This document shows positions 1-10,440 of a stretch of 33,982 nucleotides of DNA, piece by piece (positions within the stretch are counted from its first letter, which is position 1; the number at the start of each line of letters is the position of its first letter). The stretch lies in NCBI RefSeq assembly GCF_003574035.1, contig NZ_QWKY01000035.1, forward strand, positions 1 to 33,982, read 5' to 3'. Origin of the DNA: Meiothermus hypogaeus (GTDB lineage: Bacteria > Deinococcota > Deinococci > Deinococcales > Thermaceae). The position numbers and the translations under genes are program-made. The notes under the pieces are model-generated. The model saw only the letters and a program-made list of their open reading frames with translations, did no database searches and had not been told where the DNA came from.

Positions 1-1
1 C

Positions 2-2266
2 CCCCCACCGCCCCCACCTTCCCCGAACATCACCATCAGCCTGAACCCAAGCAGCCCTTTTTCACTGGATATTGGCCAGCAAAGAGTAATTACCGCGAGC
101 GTGAGCGGCACCAGCAACACCGCCGTCACCTGGAGTAGCAGTAATCCCGCAGTGGCCAGTGTCAACAACGGTGTGGTTCAGGGAGAGCTTGCCGGAGCGG
201 CTACCATCACTGCCCGCAGCGTGGCCGATTCCAGCAAGAGCGCCTCGGTAGAGGTAACGGTACTCGAGCCCCCCTCCCCTCCCCCTCCTGGCAATGGGGT
301 CATCAGTGGAACGGTCAGCATTGCCCTGCAAACCTCGCTGCAAAGTGTTGACCCCAGTGTGCCTTTCGTAGACGGTGAGCTAATCGTAAAGTTCAAACCC
401 CAGGTCAGCCTGCAGTCGCTAAGCCGCCTTTCGGTTTTCGGGATAGAGTTGCAACAGGTCAGACCGCTGGGTATGGAGCGCACCTATCTCTACCGGGCCA
501 ACCTGAACCGCGCCGACACCCTTACCGCGCTGCAGGCCTTGCAAAGCCGGAGCGACGTGGAGTACGCGCAGCCCAACTACATCCTTTCCGCCCAGGCCAT
601 CCCCAACGACCCCCAGTACACCAACCAGAGCTGGCATTACGAAGCCATTAACTTACCCGGTGCCTGGGACATCGAAACCGGTGCTTCCAACCCGGTCACG
701 GTAGCGGTAATTGACGGGGGCGTGGTGGCGGGTCACCCCGACCTGGCCGGGAGGCTCTTACAGGGCTACGACTTTTATTCCAGCGCAGCCGACTCCGGCG
801 ACGGCGACGGACGCGACCCCAACCCCGAGGACACCAGCCCCGGCACCGACTACCACGGCAACCACGTCACCGGCACGGTGGGGGCCGCCACCAACAACAA
901 CCTGGGGGTGGCCGGGGTCTCGTGGGGCGCTAAAATCCTGCCCATCCGGGCCTTGAGCGGCGGCAATGGAACCCTGGCCGACGTAGCCGATGCGCTGAGA
1001 TGGGCCGCAGGCGCAGGACTGACTGTATCTGGCGTTACGGCCAACACCAACCCCGCCAGCGTGATTAATATGTCGCTGGGTGGGCCCGTAGCCTGTACCA
1101 ACGCCCCTGCACTACAGCAGGCCATCAACGAGGCGAATGACGCCGGTGCCATCATTGTGGTGGCGGCGGGTAACTCGAATGTGGACGCTAGCACCTTCAG
1201 CCCCGCCGGGTGTAGTGGGGTGATCACGGTGGGCGCGACCAACGCCGCCGGCAACCGGGCCTCGTATTCCAACTACGGCACCCGCATTGACCTGATGGCC
1301 CCCGGCGGCGAGCCTGCCGGACAGCAGGTGGTAAGCACCCTGGGCAGTGGGCAGTACGGGGGCAAGGCCGGCACCTCGATGGCTGCGCCACACGTGGCCG
1401 GCCTGCTGGCCCTGATGAAAAGCAAAAAGCCTGCCCTGACCGCCGCCGAAGGGCTCTCCATCCTGAAAGAGACCGCAAGGCCCCTGAACGCTGCGCAGTG
1501 CAACCGCCCCAACGGCAGTGAGTGCGGCGCGGGGCTGATAGACGCGCAGGCCGCCCTGGCCCGCCTGAACACCCCACCCCCTCGCTCGCTGGTGCTCTCG
1601 GCCAGCCCCAACGCCCTGACCCTCAACACCGGCGCGAGCGCTTCCGTTACCATCGGCATCAGCCGTGCCAACTTTAGCGAGCCGGTGGCCCTGAGCGTGA
1701 GCGGGCAGCCCAGCGGCACCACCCCTAGCTTCAATCCGGCCAGCCCAGTTACGGGCAGCAGCACCACCCTGACCATTCCGGCAGGCAGCACCCCCGGCAC
1801 CTATACCCTGGTGGTCAGCGGCAGCGCCAGCGTGAGCGGTCAGACCGTGCAGGGCGAGACCCGCATCACCCTGACCGTGGTGCAACCCCCCACCACCCCC
1901 CCACCTACCCAGAACATCCAGGGCACCAGGATTTACTTCGACGCGGTGCTGCGCGAAACCCCCACCCTGAGCCTGTTGCTGGATGTCAATCCGGTGTTCA
2001 TCGCCCAGACCGGCACCCAGGCCCCCTACAACCGCAACGGCCTTTCGACGGAAGGGCTCTTGGGCTACCGCATCTCGGCCTGGAAGGATGTGAACGACAA
2101 CGGCACCCAGGATGTGGGCGATTTATTCGGGTGGTACAGGACTGGTGGCAACATTGCTACCGTGATGCCGAATGCCAGCAACATCAATGTGGTGCTCGAG
2201 CCCGTCCTTTCCACCACCCTCACCCGCGAAAAGTGGCTAAAACAGCTGGGCTACCCAGCCCGCTAA
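2..2266 (+). CDS. Secreted subtilisin-like (S8) serine protease with Ig-like domains, 5' end missing
   Basis: The frame is open to the left edge of the window, so the signal peptide and true start lie outside; 754 residues are visible. In order they show a proline-rich linker, a bacterial Ig-like (BIG2-type) domain at about 9-95, an inhibitor-I9-like propeptide at about 122-200 containing DGELIVKFKP, a peptidase S8 catalytic domain at about 215-525, a second Pro/Thr-rich linker, an Ig-like domain at about 535-640 and a C-terminal module with an Asp/Asn-rich DVNDNGTQDVGD loop. The catalytic triad is present: Asp238 (VAVIDGG), His285 (YHGNHVTG) and Ser459 (GTSMAAPHVAG), with the oxyanion Asn in VVAAGNSN. 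It is presumably exported and self-processed. The stop overlaps the rlmH stop by 4 nt on the opposite strand. Confidence 0.93.
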   Translation, partial: PPPPPPSPNITISLNPSSPFSLDIGQQRVITASVSGTSNTAVTWSSSNPAVASVNNGVVQGELAGAATITARSVADSSKSASVEVTVLEPPSPPPPGNGVISGTVSIALQTSLQSVDPSVPFVDGELIVKFKPQVSLQSLSRLSVFGIELQQVRPLGMERTYLYRANLNRADTLTALQALQSRSDVEYAQPNYILSAQAIPNDPQYTNQSWHYEAINLPGAWDIETGASNPVTVAVIDGGVVAGHPDLAGRLLQGYDFYSSAADSGDGDGRDPNPEDTSPGTDYHGNHVTGTVGAATNNNLGVAGVSWGAKILPIRALSGGNGTLADVADALRWAAGAGLTVSGVTANTNPASVINMSLGGPVACTNAPALQQAINEANDAGAIIVVAAGNSNVDASTFSPAGCSGVITVGATNAAGNRASYSNYGTRIDLMAPGGEPAGQQVVSTLGSGQYGGKAGTSMAAPHVAGLLALMKSKKPALTAAEGLSILKETARPLNAAQCNRPNGSECGAGLIDAQAALARLNTPPPRSLVLSASPNALTLNTGASASVTIGISRANFSEPVALSVSGQPSGTTPSFNPASPVTGSSTTLTIPAGSTPGTYTLVVSGSASVSGQTVQGETRITLTVVQPPTTPPPTQNIQGTRIYFDAVLRETPTLSLLLDVNPVFIAQTGTQAPYNRNGLSTEGLLGYRISAWKDVNDNGTQDVGDLFGWYRTGGNIATVMPNASNINVVLEPVLSTTLTREKWLKQLGYPAR

Positions 2267-2697
2267 CGGTGATAGGGCTCGCCCCGCTTCAGGGTTTCGA
2301 CCCGGTAAAGCTGCTCCAGGAGCACCACCAGAGCCAGCTCGTGCTGAAGGGTTAGTTTGGATAGCGCCAGCAGCCAGTCGGCCTCGTCCCGCACGGCCTG
2401 GCTATGGCCGTCCGCGCCCCCAATCAGGAACGCCACGCCCTTTTCCCCCACCTCCCAGGCCTCGAGCCGGGCCCCCAAGGCCAGGGTATCGGGCATCTGG
2501 CCGCGCTCGTCCAGCACTACCCGCTTGTAGCCCGCGGAGGCTTCCAGCAAACGCTGCCCTTCCTGAACCGGGGTGCCCTCCTTGAGGTAGAGGAGCTCGA
2601 GCTTTGTGTAGCGCTGCAAGCGCTTTAGATACTCTTCCACACCCGCTTTGGCATAGAGCAGTTTGGGCTTACCGATGACACAGACGCGCAGCTTCAT
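2263..2697 (-). CDS. rlmH: 23S rRNA (pseudouridine1915-N3)-methyltransferase RlmH
   Basis: RlmH is a SPOUT-class enzyme that methylates pseudouridine 1915 of 23S rRNA in helix 69, using SAM in a trefoil knot. The 144-residue product starts MKLRVCVIGKP. It carries the family's FLIGGADG SAM-loop segment and the C-terminal LQHELALVVLLEQLYR...GEPYHR block, the usual RlmH ending. A TTG four codons upstream keeps the frame open, but the ATG at 2697 matches the family N-terminus and is preferred. The gene is monocistronic here and converges on the protease gene with overlapping stop codons. Confidence 0.95.
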   Translation of the reverse strand: MKLRVCVIGKPKLLYAKAGVEEYLKRLQRYTKLELLYLKEGTPVQEGQRLLEASAGYKRVVLDERGQMPDTLALGARLEAWEVGEKGVAFLIGGADGHSQAVRDEADWLLALSKLTLQHELALVVLLEQLYRVETLKRGEPYHR

Positions 2698-2766
2698 GGG
2701 GCTATCCAAATATACCTGGCGGATTCTACCGGCGCCGTCCGGTTCTCATAGCCAACTTGACCCCAA

Positions 2767-2793
2767 TTGGCCCTGGGTAAAACCGGCTATAAT
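2767..2793 (+). promoter_or_regulatory. Probable promoter of the 2-oxoacid dehydrogenase operon
   Basis: A perfect TATAAT (2788-2793) lies 245 nt before the E1 alpha start. The best -35 candidates are TTGGCC at 2767-2772 (15-nt spacer) and TTGACC at 2757-2762 (25-nt spacer); neither spacing is ideal, so only the -10 is convincing. Transcription from here would include the folded leader that follows. Confidence 0.5.
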
Positions 2794-4147
<1,354 letters not shown>

Positions 4148-4204
4148 CGGTGGAAGTTTCTGTCCTGTTTTGACATAAGACTTGTGACTTGTGACGGAGA
4201 TTGT

Positions 4205-5179
4205 ATGCCAACCATGACCTTAATCCAGGCCCTCAATACAGCCCTGGACGAAGAACTGCGCCGCGACGAGCGGGTGATGATTCTGGGTGAAGACGTAGGC
4301 AAACGCGGTGGGGTCTTCCTGGCCACCGAGGGCCTGCAGGAAAAATACGGCCCCGACCGGGTGATGGACACCCCCCTCTCCGAGGCTGCCATCATCGGGG
4401 CAGCGGTAGGGCTGGCTGCCCACGGAATGCGCCCGGTGGCCGAAATTCAGTTCGCCGATTACGTCTTTCCCGGCATAGACCAGCTTTTCTCGCAGGCCGC
4501 CAAGCTGCGCTACCGCTCGGGGGGGCAGTTCACCGCCCCCATGGTCGTGCGCATGCCCACCGGCGGCGGCGTGAAGGGGGGCCACCACCACTCCCAAAGC
4601 CCCGAGGCCCATTTCGCCCATACCGCCGGCTTGAAGGTGGTGGTGGTTGCTACCCCCAAAGACGCCAAAGGGCTTCTCAAGGCCGCCATCCGCGACGACG
4701 ACCCGGTGGTCTTCATGGAACCCAAGCGCTTGTACCGCGCGGTCAAGGAAGAGGTGCCCGCCGACGATTTCCTGCTGCCCATCGGCAAAGCGGCCATCCG
4801 TCGCGAGGGCCGCGACATAACCCTGGTTTCCTACGGGGGGCCCATGGTCGAAACCCAGAAGGCCGCGCAGGAAATGGCGGCTGCGGGCATTGACCCCGAG
4901 GTCATTGACCTGCGTACCCTGGTGCCTTGGGACAAAGAAACGGTGCTGAACTCGGTGGCCAAGACCGGCCGCCTGCTTATGATTTCCGAAGCCCCCCGCA
5001 CAGCCAGCGTGGCCTCGGAGGTGGCCGCTACCGTTTCAGAAGAGCTGTTCGACCAGCTCCTGGCCCCCCCCTTGCGGGTCAGCGGGTTCGACACCCCCTA
5101 CCCGCTGGCCCAGGACAAGCTATACATGCCGACCGTAACCCGTATCCTGAACGCAGCCAAGCGTCTACTTGACTACTAG
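4205..5179 (+). CDS. Branched-chain 2-oxoacid dehydrogenase E1 beta subunit
   Basis: This is the partner subunit of E1, with transketolase-type pyrimidine-binding and C-terminal domains. The 324 residues include [11 protein letters not shown], the TPP-activating glutamate in TPLSEAAI (Glu60), the His cluster [12 protein letters not shown] (126-136) and the C-terminal VSGFDTPYP...[13 protein letters not shown]. From memory it is co-linear with the Thermus E1 beta. The ATG at 4205 is preferred because GGAGA (4196-4200) lies 4 nt upstream and the length matches; the in-frame GTG at 4184 lacks such a site. The 57-nt gap after E1 alpha contains a tandem ACTTGTG duplication (4180-4193). Confidence 0.93.
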   Translation: MPTMTLIQALNTALDEELRRDERVMILGEDVGKRGGVFLATEGLQEKYGPDRVMDTPLSEAAIIGAAVGLAAHGMRPVAEIQFADYVFPGIDQLFSQAAKLRYRSGGQFTAPMVVRMPTGGGVKGGHHHSQSPEAHFAHTAGLKVVVVATPKDAKGLLKAAIRDDDPVVFMEPKRLYRAVKEEVPADDFLLPIGKAAIRREGRDITLVSYGGPMVETQKAAQEMAAAGIDPEVIDLRTLVPWDKETVLNSVAKTGRLLMISEAPRTASVASEVAATVSEELFDQLLAPPLRVSGFDTPYPLAQDKLYMPTVTRILNAAKRLLDY

Positions 5180-5188
5180 GGAGGAAAC

Positions 5189-6586
5189 ATGCCCAAAGAA
5201 GTGGTGTTGCCCGAGCTGGCAGAGTCCGTTGTGGAAGGTGAAATTCTTCGGTGGCTGGTGCAGGAAGGCGAAGCCCTTAAAAAAGACCAGCCTTTCGTGG
5301 AGGTCATGACAGACAAGGTAACCGTGGAGCTACCCAGCCCCCTCGAGGGGGTCTTGTTGCAAAAGCTGGTCAAGGAGGGCGACGTGGTGCCGGTACATGC
5401 CCCCATTGCCCTGATTGCCGAACCCGGGGAAGTAACCGCCCCCATTTCCGACAAAAAACCCAGCCCGGCCCCCAGCGTGCAGGCCCAGGAGGAGCGCTCC
5501 ATTGTGGAACCGGGCCAGGTCGCCGAAGACGACGGGGCCAACCTCTCCCTGTTCAAACCCGATGGCAAGCCGGAGCAGATCAAAAACCCCTTTACCCAGG
5601 TAGCGGCACCCTCGGCAGCCCAGAGCACCCCTGTTGCAGGGGCATCCGGGCGGGTGATTGCGGTGCCGGCAGCCCGCAAGCTGGCCCGCGAGCTGGGGCT
5701 GGACATCGCCCAAATTCCGGGTTCAGGGCCGCATGGCCGGGTGCGGGTAGAGGATGTGAAGGCCTACGCACAGGGGGGGACGCAGGCTCAACCTACCACG
5801 CCAGAGACGATTGGCCCCAAGCCACCGGCCACGGGCTTCCCACCTCCGGTGCAGTACAAACCCCCCAAAGGCTACGAAAACCTCGAGACCCGCGTCCCTT
5901 TGCGCGGGCTGCGGCGGGCCATTGCCCAGCAGATGTCGGCCTCGCACCTCTACACCGTGCGCACCCTCTCGGTGGACGAAGCAGACCTGACCGAGCTGGT
6001 AGCCCTGCGTGAGCGGCTCAAGCTCGAGGCCGAGGCCCAGGGGGTCAAGCTCAGCTACCTGCCCTTTATCTTCAAGGCCCTGGGCGTCGCCCTCAAGAAG
6101 TTCCCGGCCCTGAATAGCTCGCTGGACGAGGCAAGGCAGGAGGTGGTGCTTAAGCACTACGTCAACATCGGCATGGCGGTGGCCGCCGAGAACGGCCTGA
6201 TTGTACCGGTTGTTCGGGACGTAGACCGCAAGAGCCTGCTCCAGATTGCTAAAGAAATCAACGAACTGGCCGAAAAGGCCCGTAGCGGCAAGCTGGCCCC
6301 GGAGGAGGTGAGTGGCTCTAGCTTCAGCGTGACCAACATCGGCTCGATTGGGGCCCTCTTCAGTTTTCCCATCATCAACGTGCCCGATGCCGCCATCCTG
6401 GGGGTGCACTCCATCCAGAAGCGCCCGGTGGTGAACGAACGCGACGAGATTGTGGTGCGGCAGATGATGTACCTCTCGCTCTCCTTCGACCATCGGCTGG
6501 TAGACGGGGCCGAGGCGGCCCGCTTCTGCAAAGAAGTCATCCGGCTTTTGGAGAAGCCCGAGCGGCTCTTTCTGGAAGCCTTATAA
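5189..6586 (+). CDS. Dihydrolipoamide acyltransferase (E2) of the 2-oxoacid dehydrogenase complex
   Basis: E2 is the core acyltransferase passing the acyl group from lipoamide to CoA. The 465-residue protein has one lipoyl domain (residues 3-78, lipoylated Lys43 in MTDKVTVE), a Pro/Ala-rich linker, a peripheral-subunit-binding domain (about 156-193, VPAARKLARELGLD...GSGPHGRV), a second linker and the catalytic domain (about 232-465). The active-site motif is SFDHRLVDG, with His435 and Asp439. Only 9 nt separate it from E1 beta, with ribosome site GGGAGG before ATG, so the two are almost certainly co-transcribed. E2 alone does not settle pyruvate versus branched-chain specificity. Confidence 0.94.
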   Translation: MPKEVVLPELAESVVEGEILRWLVQEGEALKKDQPFVEVMTDKVTVELPSPLEGVLLQKLVKEGDVVPVHAPIALIAEPGEVTAPISDKKPSPAPSVQAQEERSIVEPGQVAEDDGANLSLFKPDGKPEQIKNPFTQVAAPSAAQSTPVAGASGRVIAVPAARKLARELGLDIAQIPGSGPHGRVRVEDVKAYAQGGTQAQPTTPETIGPKPPATGFPPPVQYKPPKGYENLETRVPLRGLRRAIAQQMSASHLYTVRTLSVDEADLTELVALRERLKLEAEAQGVKLSYLPFIFKALGVALKKFPALNSSLDEARQEVVLKHYVNIGMAVAAENGLIVPVVRDVDRKSLLQIAKEINELAEKARSGKLAPEEVSGSSFSVTNIGSIGALFSFPIINVPDAAILGVHSIQKRPVVNERDEIVVRQMMYLSLSFDHRLVDGAEAARFCKEVIRLLEKPERLFLEAL

Positions 6587-6604
6587 TTTTTTGCCTGTCG
6601 GATT

Positions 6605-6633
6605 TTGTTTTTCATCCAAGCACTCACTAGAAT
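6605..6633 (+). promoter_or_regulatory. Probable internal promoter for E3 (lpdA)
   Basis: TTGTTT (6605-6610), a 17-nt spacer and TAGAAT (6628-6633) lie in the 56-nt gap between E2 and E3, with 9 nt from the -10 to the E3 ATG. This would let E3 be made independently of the other subunits. Confidence 0.5.
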
Positions 6634-6642
6634 GGGGTTTCT

Positions 6643-8037
6643 ATGTCAAATATCTACGACGTGATCGTGATCGGAACCGGCCCCGGCGGCTACCATGCGG
6701 CCATCCGGGCGGCCCAACTGGGCAAAAAGGTGCTGGCGGTGGAAGCGGAGTACGTGGGGGGAGTCTGCCTGAACGTGGGCTGCATTCCCACCAAAGCCCT
6801 GCTGCACGCCGCAGAAGAACTCGAGGGCATCCGCCACGGGGCCGAATTTGGTCTCGAGGTCAAAGACGCCAAAGTAGACACCAAAAAGCTGGGCGGCTGG
6901 CGCGACGGCATCGTAAAGAAGCTTACCGGCGGGGTTTCTCAGCTTCTGAAGGGCAACAAGATCGACCTAAAAACCGGCTTTGCCAGGTTTGTTGATAAAA
7001 ACACCATCGAGGTGGAGGGCGAGCGCTTCCAGGGCCGGGCCATCATCGTGGCCACCGGCTCCGAGCCCAACACCCTGCCGGGCTTTGAGGTAGACCAGAA
7101 AAACATCGTGGACTCTACCGGGGCCTTGCGGGTGGAAGAGCAGTTCCCCAAACGTTTGCTCTGCATCGGGGGAGGTGCCATTGGCCTCGAGTTCGCCCAG
7201 GTCTACAAACGCCTGGGGGCCGAGGTGACGGTGATCGAGTTCATGGGCCAGATTCTGCCCGCCGCCGACCCCGAGACCGCGGGCTTGCTGGCCAAAATTC
7301 TGGGCAAGCAGGGTATCACCATTCGCACCCAGACCAAAGGCGTGAAGGTAGAAAAGAAAAAAGACGGCCTGCACGTCACGCTGGAAGACCTAAAGACGGC
7401 AACACAAGAAACCATTGTGGTGGACAAGATTCTGGTAGCCACCGGTCGGCGGCCCCGGGGCAAGGGGCTGGGGCTCGAGGCCATCGGGGTGGTGGTGGAC
7501 GAGCGCGGCTACATCCCCACCAACGAGAAAATGGAAACCAACGTGCCCGGCATCTACGCCATCGGCGACGTGACCCGCCCACCCCTCCTGGCCCATAAAG
7601 CCATGAAGGAGGGCCTGACTGCTGCCGAAAACGCCGCGGGGGGCAACGCCGTTATGGACTACCAGATTCCCAACGTGGTCTACACCAGCCCGGAGTGGGC
7701 TGCCGTCGGCATGACCGAGGAGGAGGCCGCCAAGGCCGGTTACAAGGTCAAGGTGGGCAAGTTCCCCCTTGCGGCCTCGGGCCGGGCCATGACCCTGGGG
7801 GCCACCGAGGGGCTGATCAAGCTCATCGGCGATGCCGAAACCGACCTGCTGCTGGGCGCTCATATGGTCGGGCCAAGCGCCTCCGATTTGATTGCCGAGA
7901 TGGCCCTGGCGCTGGAGATGGGGGCTACCGTGACCGATGTGGGCCTGACCGTCCATGCTCACCCCACCCTTTCCGAGGGCATTATGGAGGCCGCCGAGCA
8001 CCTGCACCGCCAGGCTATCCACATCGCCAACCGCTAG
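6643..8037 (+). CDS. lpdA: Dihydrolipoyl dehydrogenase (E3)
   Basis: E3 is the FAD enzyme that reoxidises dihydrolipoamide with NAD+. The 464-residue product has the N-terminal FAD dinucleotide motif [12 protein letters not shown] (9-20), the redox disulfide [13 protein letters not shown] (Cys42 and Cys47), the NAD-binding [10 protein letters not shown] (176-185), the second FAD segment with IYAIGDVT and the C-terminal interface His-Glu pair HPTLSE (His440, Glu445). All catalytic residues are present. It follows E2 by 56 nt and apparently has its own promoter, consistent with E3 being shared between several 2-oxoacid dehydrogenases or the glycine cleavage system. Confidence 0.96.
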   Translation: MSNIYDVIVIGTGPGGYHAAIRAAQLGKKVLAVEAEYVGGVCLNVGCIPTKALLHAAEELEGIRHGAEFGLEVKDAKVDTKKLGGWRDGIVKKLTGGVSQLLKGNKIDLKTGFARFVDKNTIEVEGERFQGRAIIVATGSEPNTLPGFEVDQKNIVDSTGALRVEEQFPKRLLCIGGGAIGLEFAQVYKRLGAEVTVIEFMGQILPAADPETAGLLAKILGKQGITIRTQTKGVKVEKKKDGLHVTLEDLKTATQETIVVDKILVATGRRPRGKGLGLEAIGVVVDERGYIPTNEKMETNVPGIYAIGDVTRPPLLAHKAMKEGLTAAENAAGGNAVMDYQIPNVVYTSPEWAAVGMTEEEAAKAGYKVKVGKFPLAASGRAMTLGATEGLIKLIGDAETDLLLGAHMVGPSASDLIAEMALALEMGATVTDVGLTVHAHPTLSEGIMEAAEHLHRQAIHIANR

Positions 8038-8047
8038 GTTTTTCTGG

Positions 8048-8053
8048 TATAAC
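8048..8053 (+). promoter_or_regulatory. -10 box of minC, leaderless
   Basis: TATAAC lies 8 nt before the minC ATG, only 11 nt after the lpdA stop codon. No ribosome site fits in between, so the transcript probably starts at or next to the ATG. Confidence 0.5.
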
Positions 8054-8061
8054 TGCGTAGC

Positions 8062-8607
8062 ATGCGGATTCGTGCTACCCTCAACGCCCTGGCCCTTCGG
8101 CTGGACGGCAACGAAACCCCCGAGATGCTGCGCAAGGCCCTGCTAGAACTGCCCCCGCTGCCCCTCGAGGTCGAGGTAGCCGGGTCGGTCGGCCCGACGG
8201 TGCTGGAGACTTTGCTCGAGCTAGGCCGTGAACGGGGTCTACAGCTCAGGCCCCAACGGGGCGAAAAATACATCCCCTACACCGAGGTGATTGACCAGAC
8301 CCTGCGTTCGGGCGCCCGGGTGGAGTCCCCCGGCACGGTGGTGATTCTGGGGGATGTCAATGCAGGAGCCGAGATAATTGCGGCTGGGGATATCATCGTG
8401 GTGGGGAAGCTGCGCGGACTGGCCCATGCCGGGGCCACCGGACAGGAAGAGGCCGCCATCTGGGCCATGAGCCTGGAAGCCAAGCAGATTCGCATTGCCC
8501 ACCATGTGGCCCAGGCCCCGGACGGCGAAAAAAGTACCCGTGGCCCCGAGCGGGCCCGGGTGGCCGAGGGTCGGATTGTGCTGGAAGCCTGGGGCAAAAA
8601 AGCTTGA
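8062..8607 (+). CDS. minC: Septum site-determining protein MinC
   Basis: MinC inhibits FtsZ polymerisation away from mid-cell, normally together with MinD. The 181-residue protein has a short, poorly conserved N-terminal domain (1-70) and the diagnostic C-terminal beta-helix (about 75-175): TLRSGARVESPGTVVILGDV, NAGAEIIAAGDIIVVGKLRGLAHAG and IRIAHHV. It is slightly shorter than typical MinC (about 210-230) because of a reduced N-terminal domain. No minD or minE follows in this window, so MinD must be encoded elsewhere if present. Confidence 0.92.
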   Translation: MRIRATLNALALRLDGNETPEMLRKALLELPPLPLEVEVAGSVGPTVLETLLELGRERGLQLRPQRGEKYIPYTEVIDQTLRSGARVESPGTVVILGDVNAGAEIIAAGDIIVVGKLRGLAHAGATGQEEAAIWAMSLEAKQIRIAHHVAQAPDGEKSTRGPERARVAEGRIVLEAWGKKA

Positions 8608-8619
8608 GGGTTTTTGCAC

Positions 8620-9057
8620 TCAAAAGCCAATACCGCCCGCCGACTCGCCATAGGTACGCAGAATCTGGTCAATAACCCAGCCGGTAACCGCCACATAGAG
8701 CCAGACCGGCACCGTCCAGCGGGCCCAGGCTTTGTGAATGCTAAAGCGCTGCTTGAAGGCGTTGTAGATCAACCACAGCACCAGCGGCCCGTTGATTGCC
8801 GCCAGGATGGTATGGCTTATCAAGAGGGCGTAGTAGGCCCCACGCCACTCCTCTGGCCCCACATAGCGGGTGGTGCCGTACAGGCCCCACTTGAGCAGGT
8901 AGAACACCAGGAAAAGCGCGGCCAGGCCGGTGGCTGTCAGCATCACTCGAGGATGCCAGACCCGATCCCCCCGCTTGATGAGAATGACCCCGATGATGAC
9001 CGCCAGACCCGACAAAGCAATTAACAAGGCGGCGATATCGCCCAACATCTGACCCAT
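8620..9057 (-). CDS. DUF420 (YozB/CtaM-like) integral membrane protein
   Basis: This 145-residue protein has four predicted membrane helices (about 8-28, 39-58, 76-100 and 115-133). Family-like conserved pieces include FYLLKWGLYGTT, ALLISHTILAAI and ARWTVPVWLYVAVTGWVI, with histidines 35, 82 and 108. DUF420 members are linked in other bacteria to haem-copper cytochrome oxidase maturation; that role is an inference here, since no oxidase genes are nearby. GGAGG lies 11-12 nt before the ATG at 9057, a rather long spacing; Met4 is an alternative start. It converges with minC. Confidence 0.82.
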   Translation of the reverse strand: MGQMLGDIAALLIALSGLAVIIGVILIKRGDRVWHPRVMLTATGLAALFLVFYLLKWGLYGTTRYVGPEEWRGAYYALLISHTILAAINGPLVLWLIYNAFKQRFSIHKAWARWTVPVWLYVAVTGWVIDQILRTYGESAGGIGF

Positions 9058-9134
9058 GGTGCTTATTTCCTCCTCGATGGTGCACAGGTATACCCTGTAG
9101 CCATTTCAAAATAGCCTATTCCAGCGAAGGACAT

Positions 9135-9446
9135 TTATCCCTGCACGCTATTTGTGAACTCTTGGCTCAGTTTTTCCGCCAGGCGGCGCACCCGCTCCTC
9201 CCTCGAGCTGCGCGCATAGCTGTAGCCCAGCATGAAAGCCCGCTCGGCCTCCTGACGCTTGCCCAGCTGACGCTGCATCTGGGCCAGTCGCAAATAGGCC
9301 AGGGCCATCATGCCGTCGCGTTCCTTAGAAGGGCGAACCGCCTCCAGCAGACCCACCGACTCTTTCAGCGAACCCACCGCCCGCTCCGGGGGCAGTTCGC
9401 GGGCATCTCGAATCAAAATGGCGGCCTGGTCGAGCAAGCGTTGCAC
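9135..9446 (-). CDS. Small TPR-like helical protein, function unknown
   Basis: The 103-residue product is all-helical in appearance, with a TPR-like repeat pattern (MALAYLRLAQMQRQLGKRQEAERAFMLGYSYARSS, in pieces around residues 45-80). No signal peptide or membrane segment is visible. It starts with GTG at 9446, 6 nt after a TATACT box, which supports that start and a leaderless transcript. I do not recognise an orthologue of known function. Confidence 0.7.
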   Translation of the reverse strand: MQRLLDQAAILIRDARELPPERAVGSLKESVGLLEAVRPSKERDGMMALAYLRLAQMQRQLGKRQEAERAFMLGYSYARSSREERVRRLAEKLSQEFTNSVQG

Positions 9447-9452
9447 AGCCCA

Positions 9453-9458
9453 AGTATA
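9453..9458 (-). promoter_or_regulatory. -10 box of the TPR-like gene
   Basis: TATACT on the minus strand, 6 nt from the GTG start and with no room for a ribosome site: a leaderless arrangement. Confidence 0.5.
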
Positions 9459-9627
9459 GGGGGCCGTAAGCGCTTCGTACAGCGTAGTAAAGGTGTCGGC
9501 AAAAGTTCTCGGGTCACTTCGGCTTTAGGCTCTGGGCCCTGAGCAGAGTGAGCAGTGAATATCTGGAATTTCTGGTCGGTAGCGACGGGCCATTGACGGA
9601 GGACTGTTGACCGTAGACACTTTCCTC

Positions 9628-9957
9628 ATGACGCCCTACGAAGCCTTTGAACTCCTCGAGCTGCGCGTCGGACGCATCCAGAAAGCCCTGCCCCACCCCA
9701 AGGCCCGCAAGCCCTCCTACCAGCTCTGGGTAGACCTGGGCCCCCTGGGCCTCAAGCAAAGCAGCGCCCAGCTCACCGACCTCTACACCCCCGAAACCCT
9801 GGTGGGGCGGCTGGTCATCTGTGCGACCAACCTGGGCGAGCGCAACATTGCCGGCTTCAGGTCCGAGGTGCTGGTGCTGGGCCTGCCCGACGAAGCAGGG
9901 CGGGTGGTGTTGCTCTCGGCCGAGCGCGAAGTGCCGCTGGGCGGGCGGGTTTACTGA
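9628..9957 (+). CDS. csaA: CsaA-like tRNA-binding-domain protein
   Basis: This is a small homodimeric OB-fold protein of the Trbp111/CsaA type, described as a secretion-related chaperone in Bacillus and as a tRNA binder in related proteins. It shows ELRVGRIQKALPHPKARKPSY, the CsaA signature GLKQSSAQLTDLY and IAGFRSEVLVLG, in the usual order and at the usual length (109 residues). The ATG at 9628 aligns with the family N-terminus; an in-frame TTG at 9607 has GGAGG upstream and would add seven residues, so the start is uncertain. It converges with the next gene, overlapping by 7 nt. Confidence 0.88.
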   Translation: MTPYEAFELLELRVGRIQKALPHPKARKPSYQLWVDLGPLGLKQSSAQLTDLYTPETLVGRLVICATNLGERNIAGFRSEVLVLGLPDEAGRVVLLSAEREVPLGGRVY

Positions 9958-10409
9958 GGCAAGCTTTCACGGTAGCGAGCGACGCCTCGAGCCGTCGCCA
10001 TCAGTTGCAGCAGGGCAGCCGCTACAAAGCCCTCGGGGTTGGGTTGGCGCAGCCGCAGATGCAATTCGCTCCATAGCGCCGGGGGTTCGGCGGGGGGCGG
10101 TTTCAGGTCGCCCGGCCAGCGCAAAAGCCAGGGGTGGGGGGAGTGGGGCTCCTGGAACACACCTGCCCCCAGCCATGTACTGAGGGCTTCCATGTAGGCC
10201 ACAAAGTCTGGTAGCGCCCACGACAAGAGCACCGTTTCCAGGTCGAAGCGGGCCTCCTCGGGGTTGGCAAAGGCCGGGGGGTGGGCGAGCCGTTCGCTGG
10301 CTTCGGCAGGCAGTTCGGCCTCAACCAGCGCATACAACTTACCCCATTCCCGCCGCCAGATGGCCGTCTGTAAACTCAACGACCAGGGGCTTTGCAGCTT
10401 TTTGGACAT
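9951..10409 (-). CDS. Uncharacterised 152-residue protein
   Basis: I do not recognise a family. The product is probably cytosolic, rich in Leu, Ala, Trp and Pro (seven or more Trp), with no signal peptide or membrane helix. Helical stretches include [20 protein letters not shown] near the N-terminus and [19 protein letters not shown] at the C-terminus. Support for it being real: a clear start ATG at 10409 preceded by an AT-rich -10-like box (TAATAC 6 nt away), tight convergence with csaA and divergence from the HerA-like gene, with no competing frame across the interval. Confidence 0.65.
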   Translation of the reverse strand: MSKKLQSPWSLSLQTAIWRREWGKLYALVEAELPAEASERLAHPPAFANPEEARFDLETVLLSWALPDFVAYMEALSTWLGAGVFQEPHSPHPWLLRWPGDLKPPPAEPPALWSELHLRLRQPNPEGFVAAALLQLMATARGVARYRESLPQ

Positions 10410-10440
10410 TAGAAAGTATTATGTCCTGCAGGAGTCTCCC

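Noticed and set aside
1112-1885. Long minus-strand open frame within the protease gene
   Set aside because: It is a GC-driven shadow of the protease frame, low-complexity (Gly/Ala/His-rich), with no recognisable motif or promoter.
10264-10440. Longer start for the HerA-like ATPase
   Set aside because: This part overlaps the divergent gene, has no family sequence and lies before a good ribosome site and ATG at 10441.
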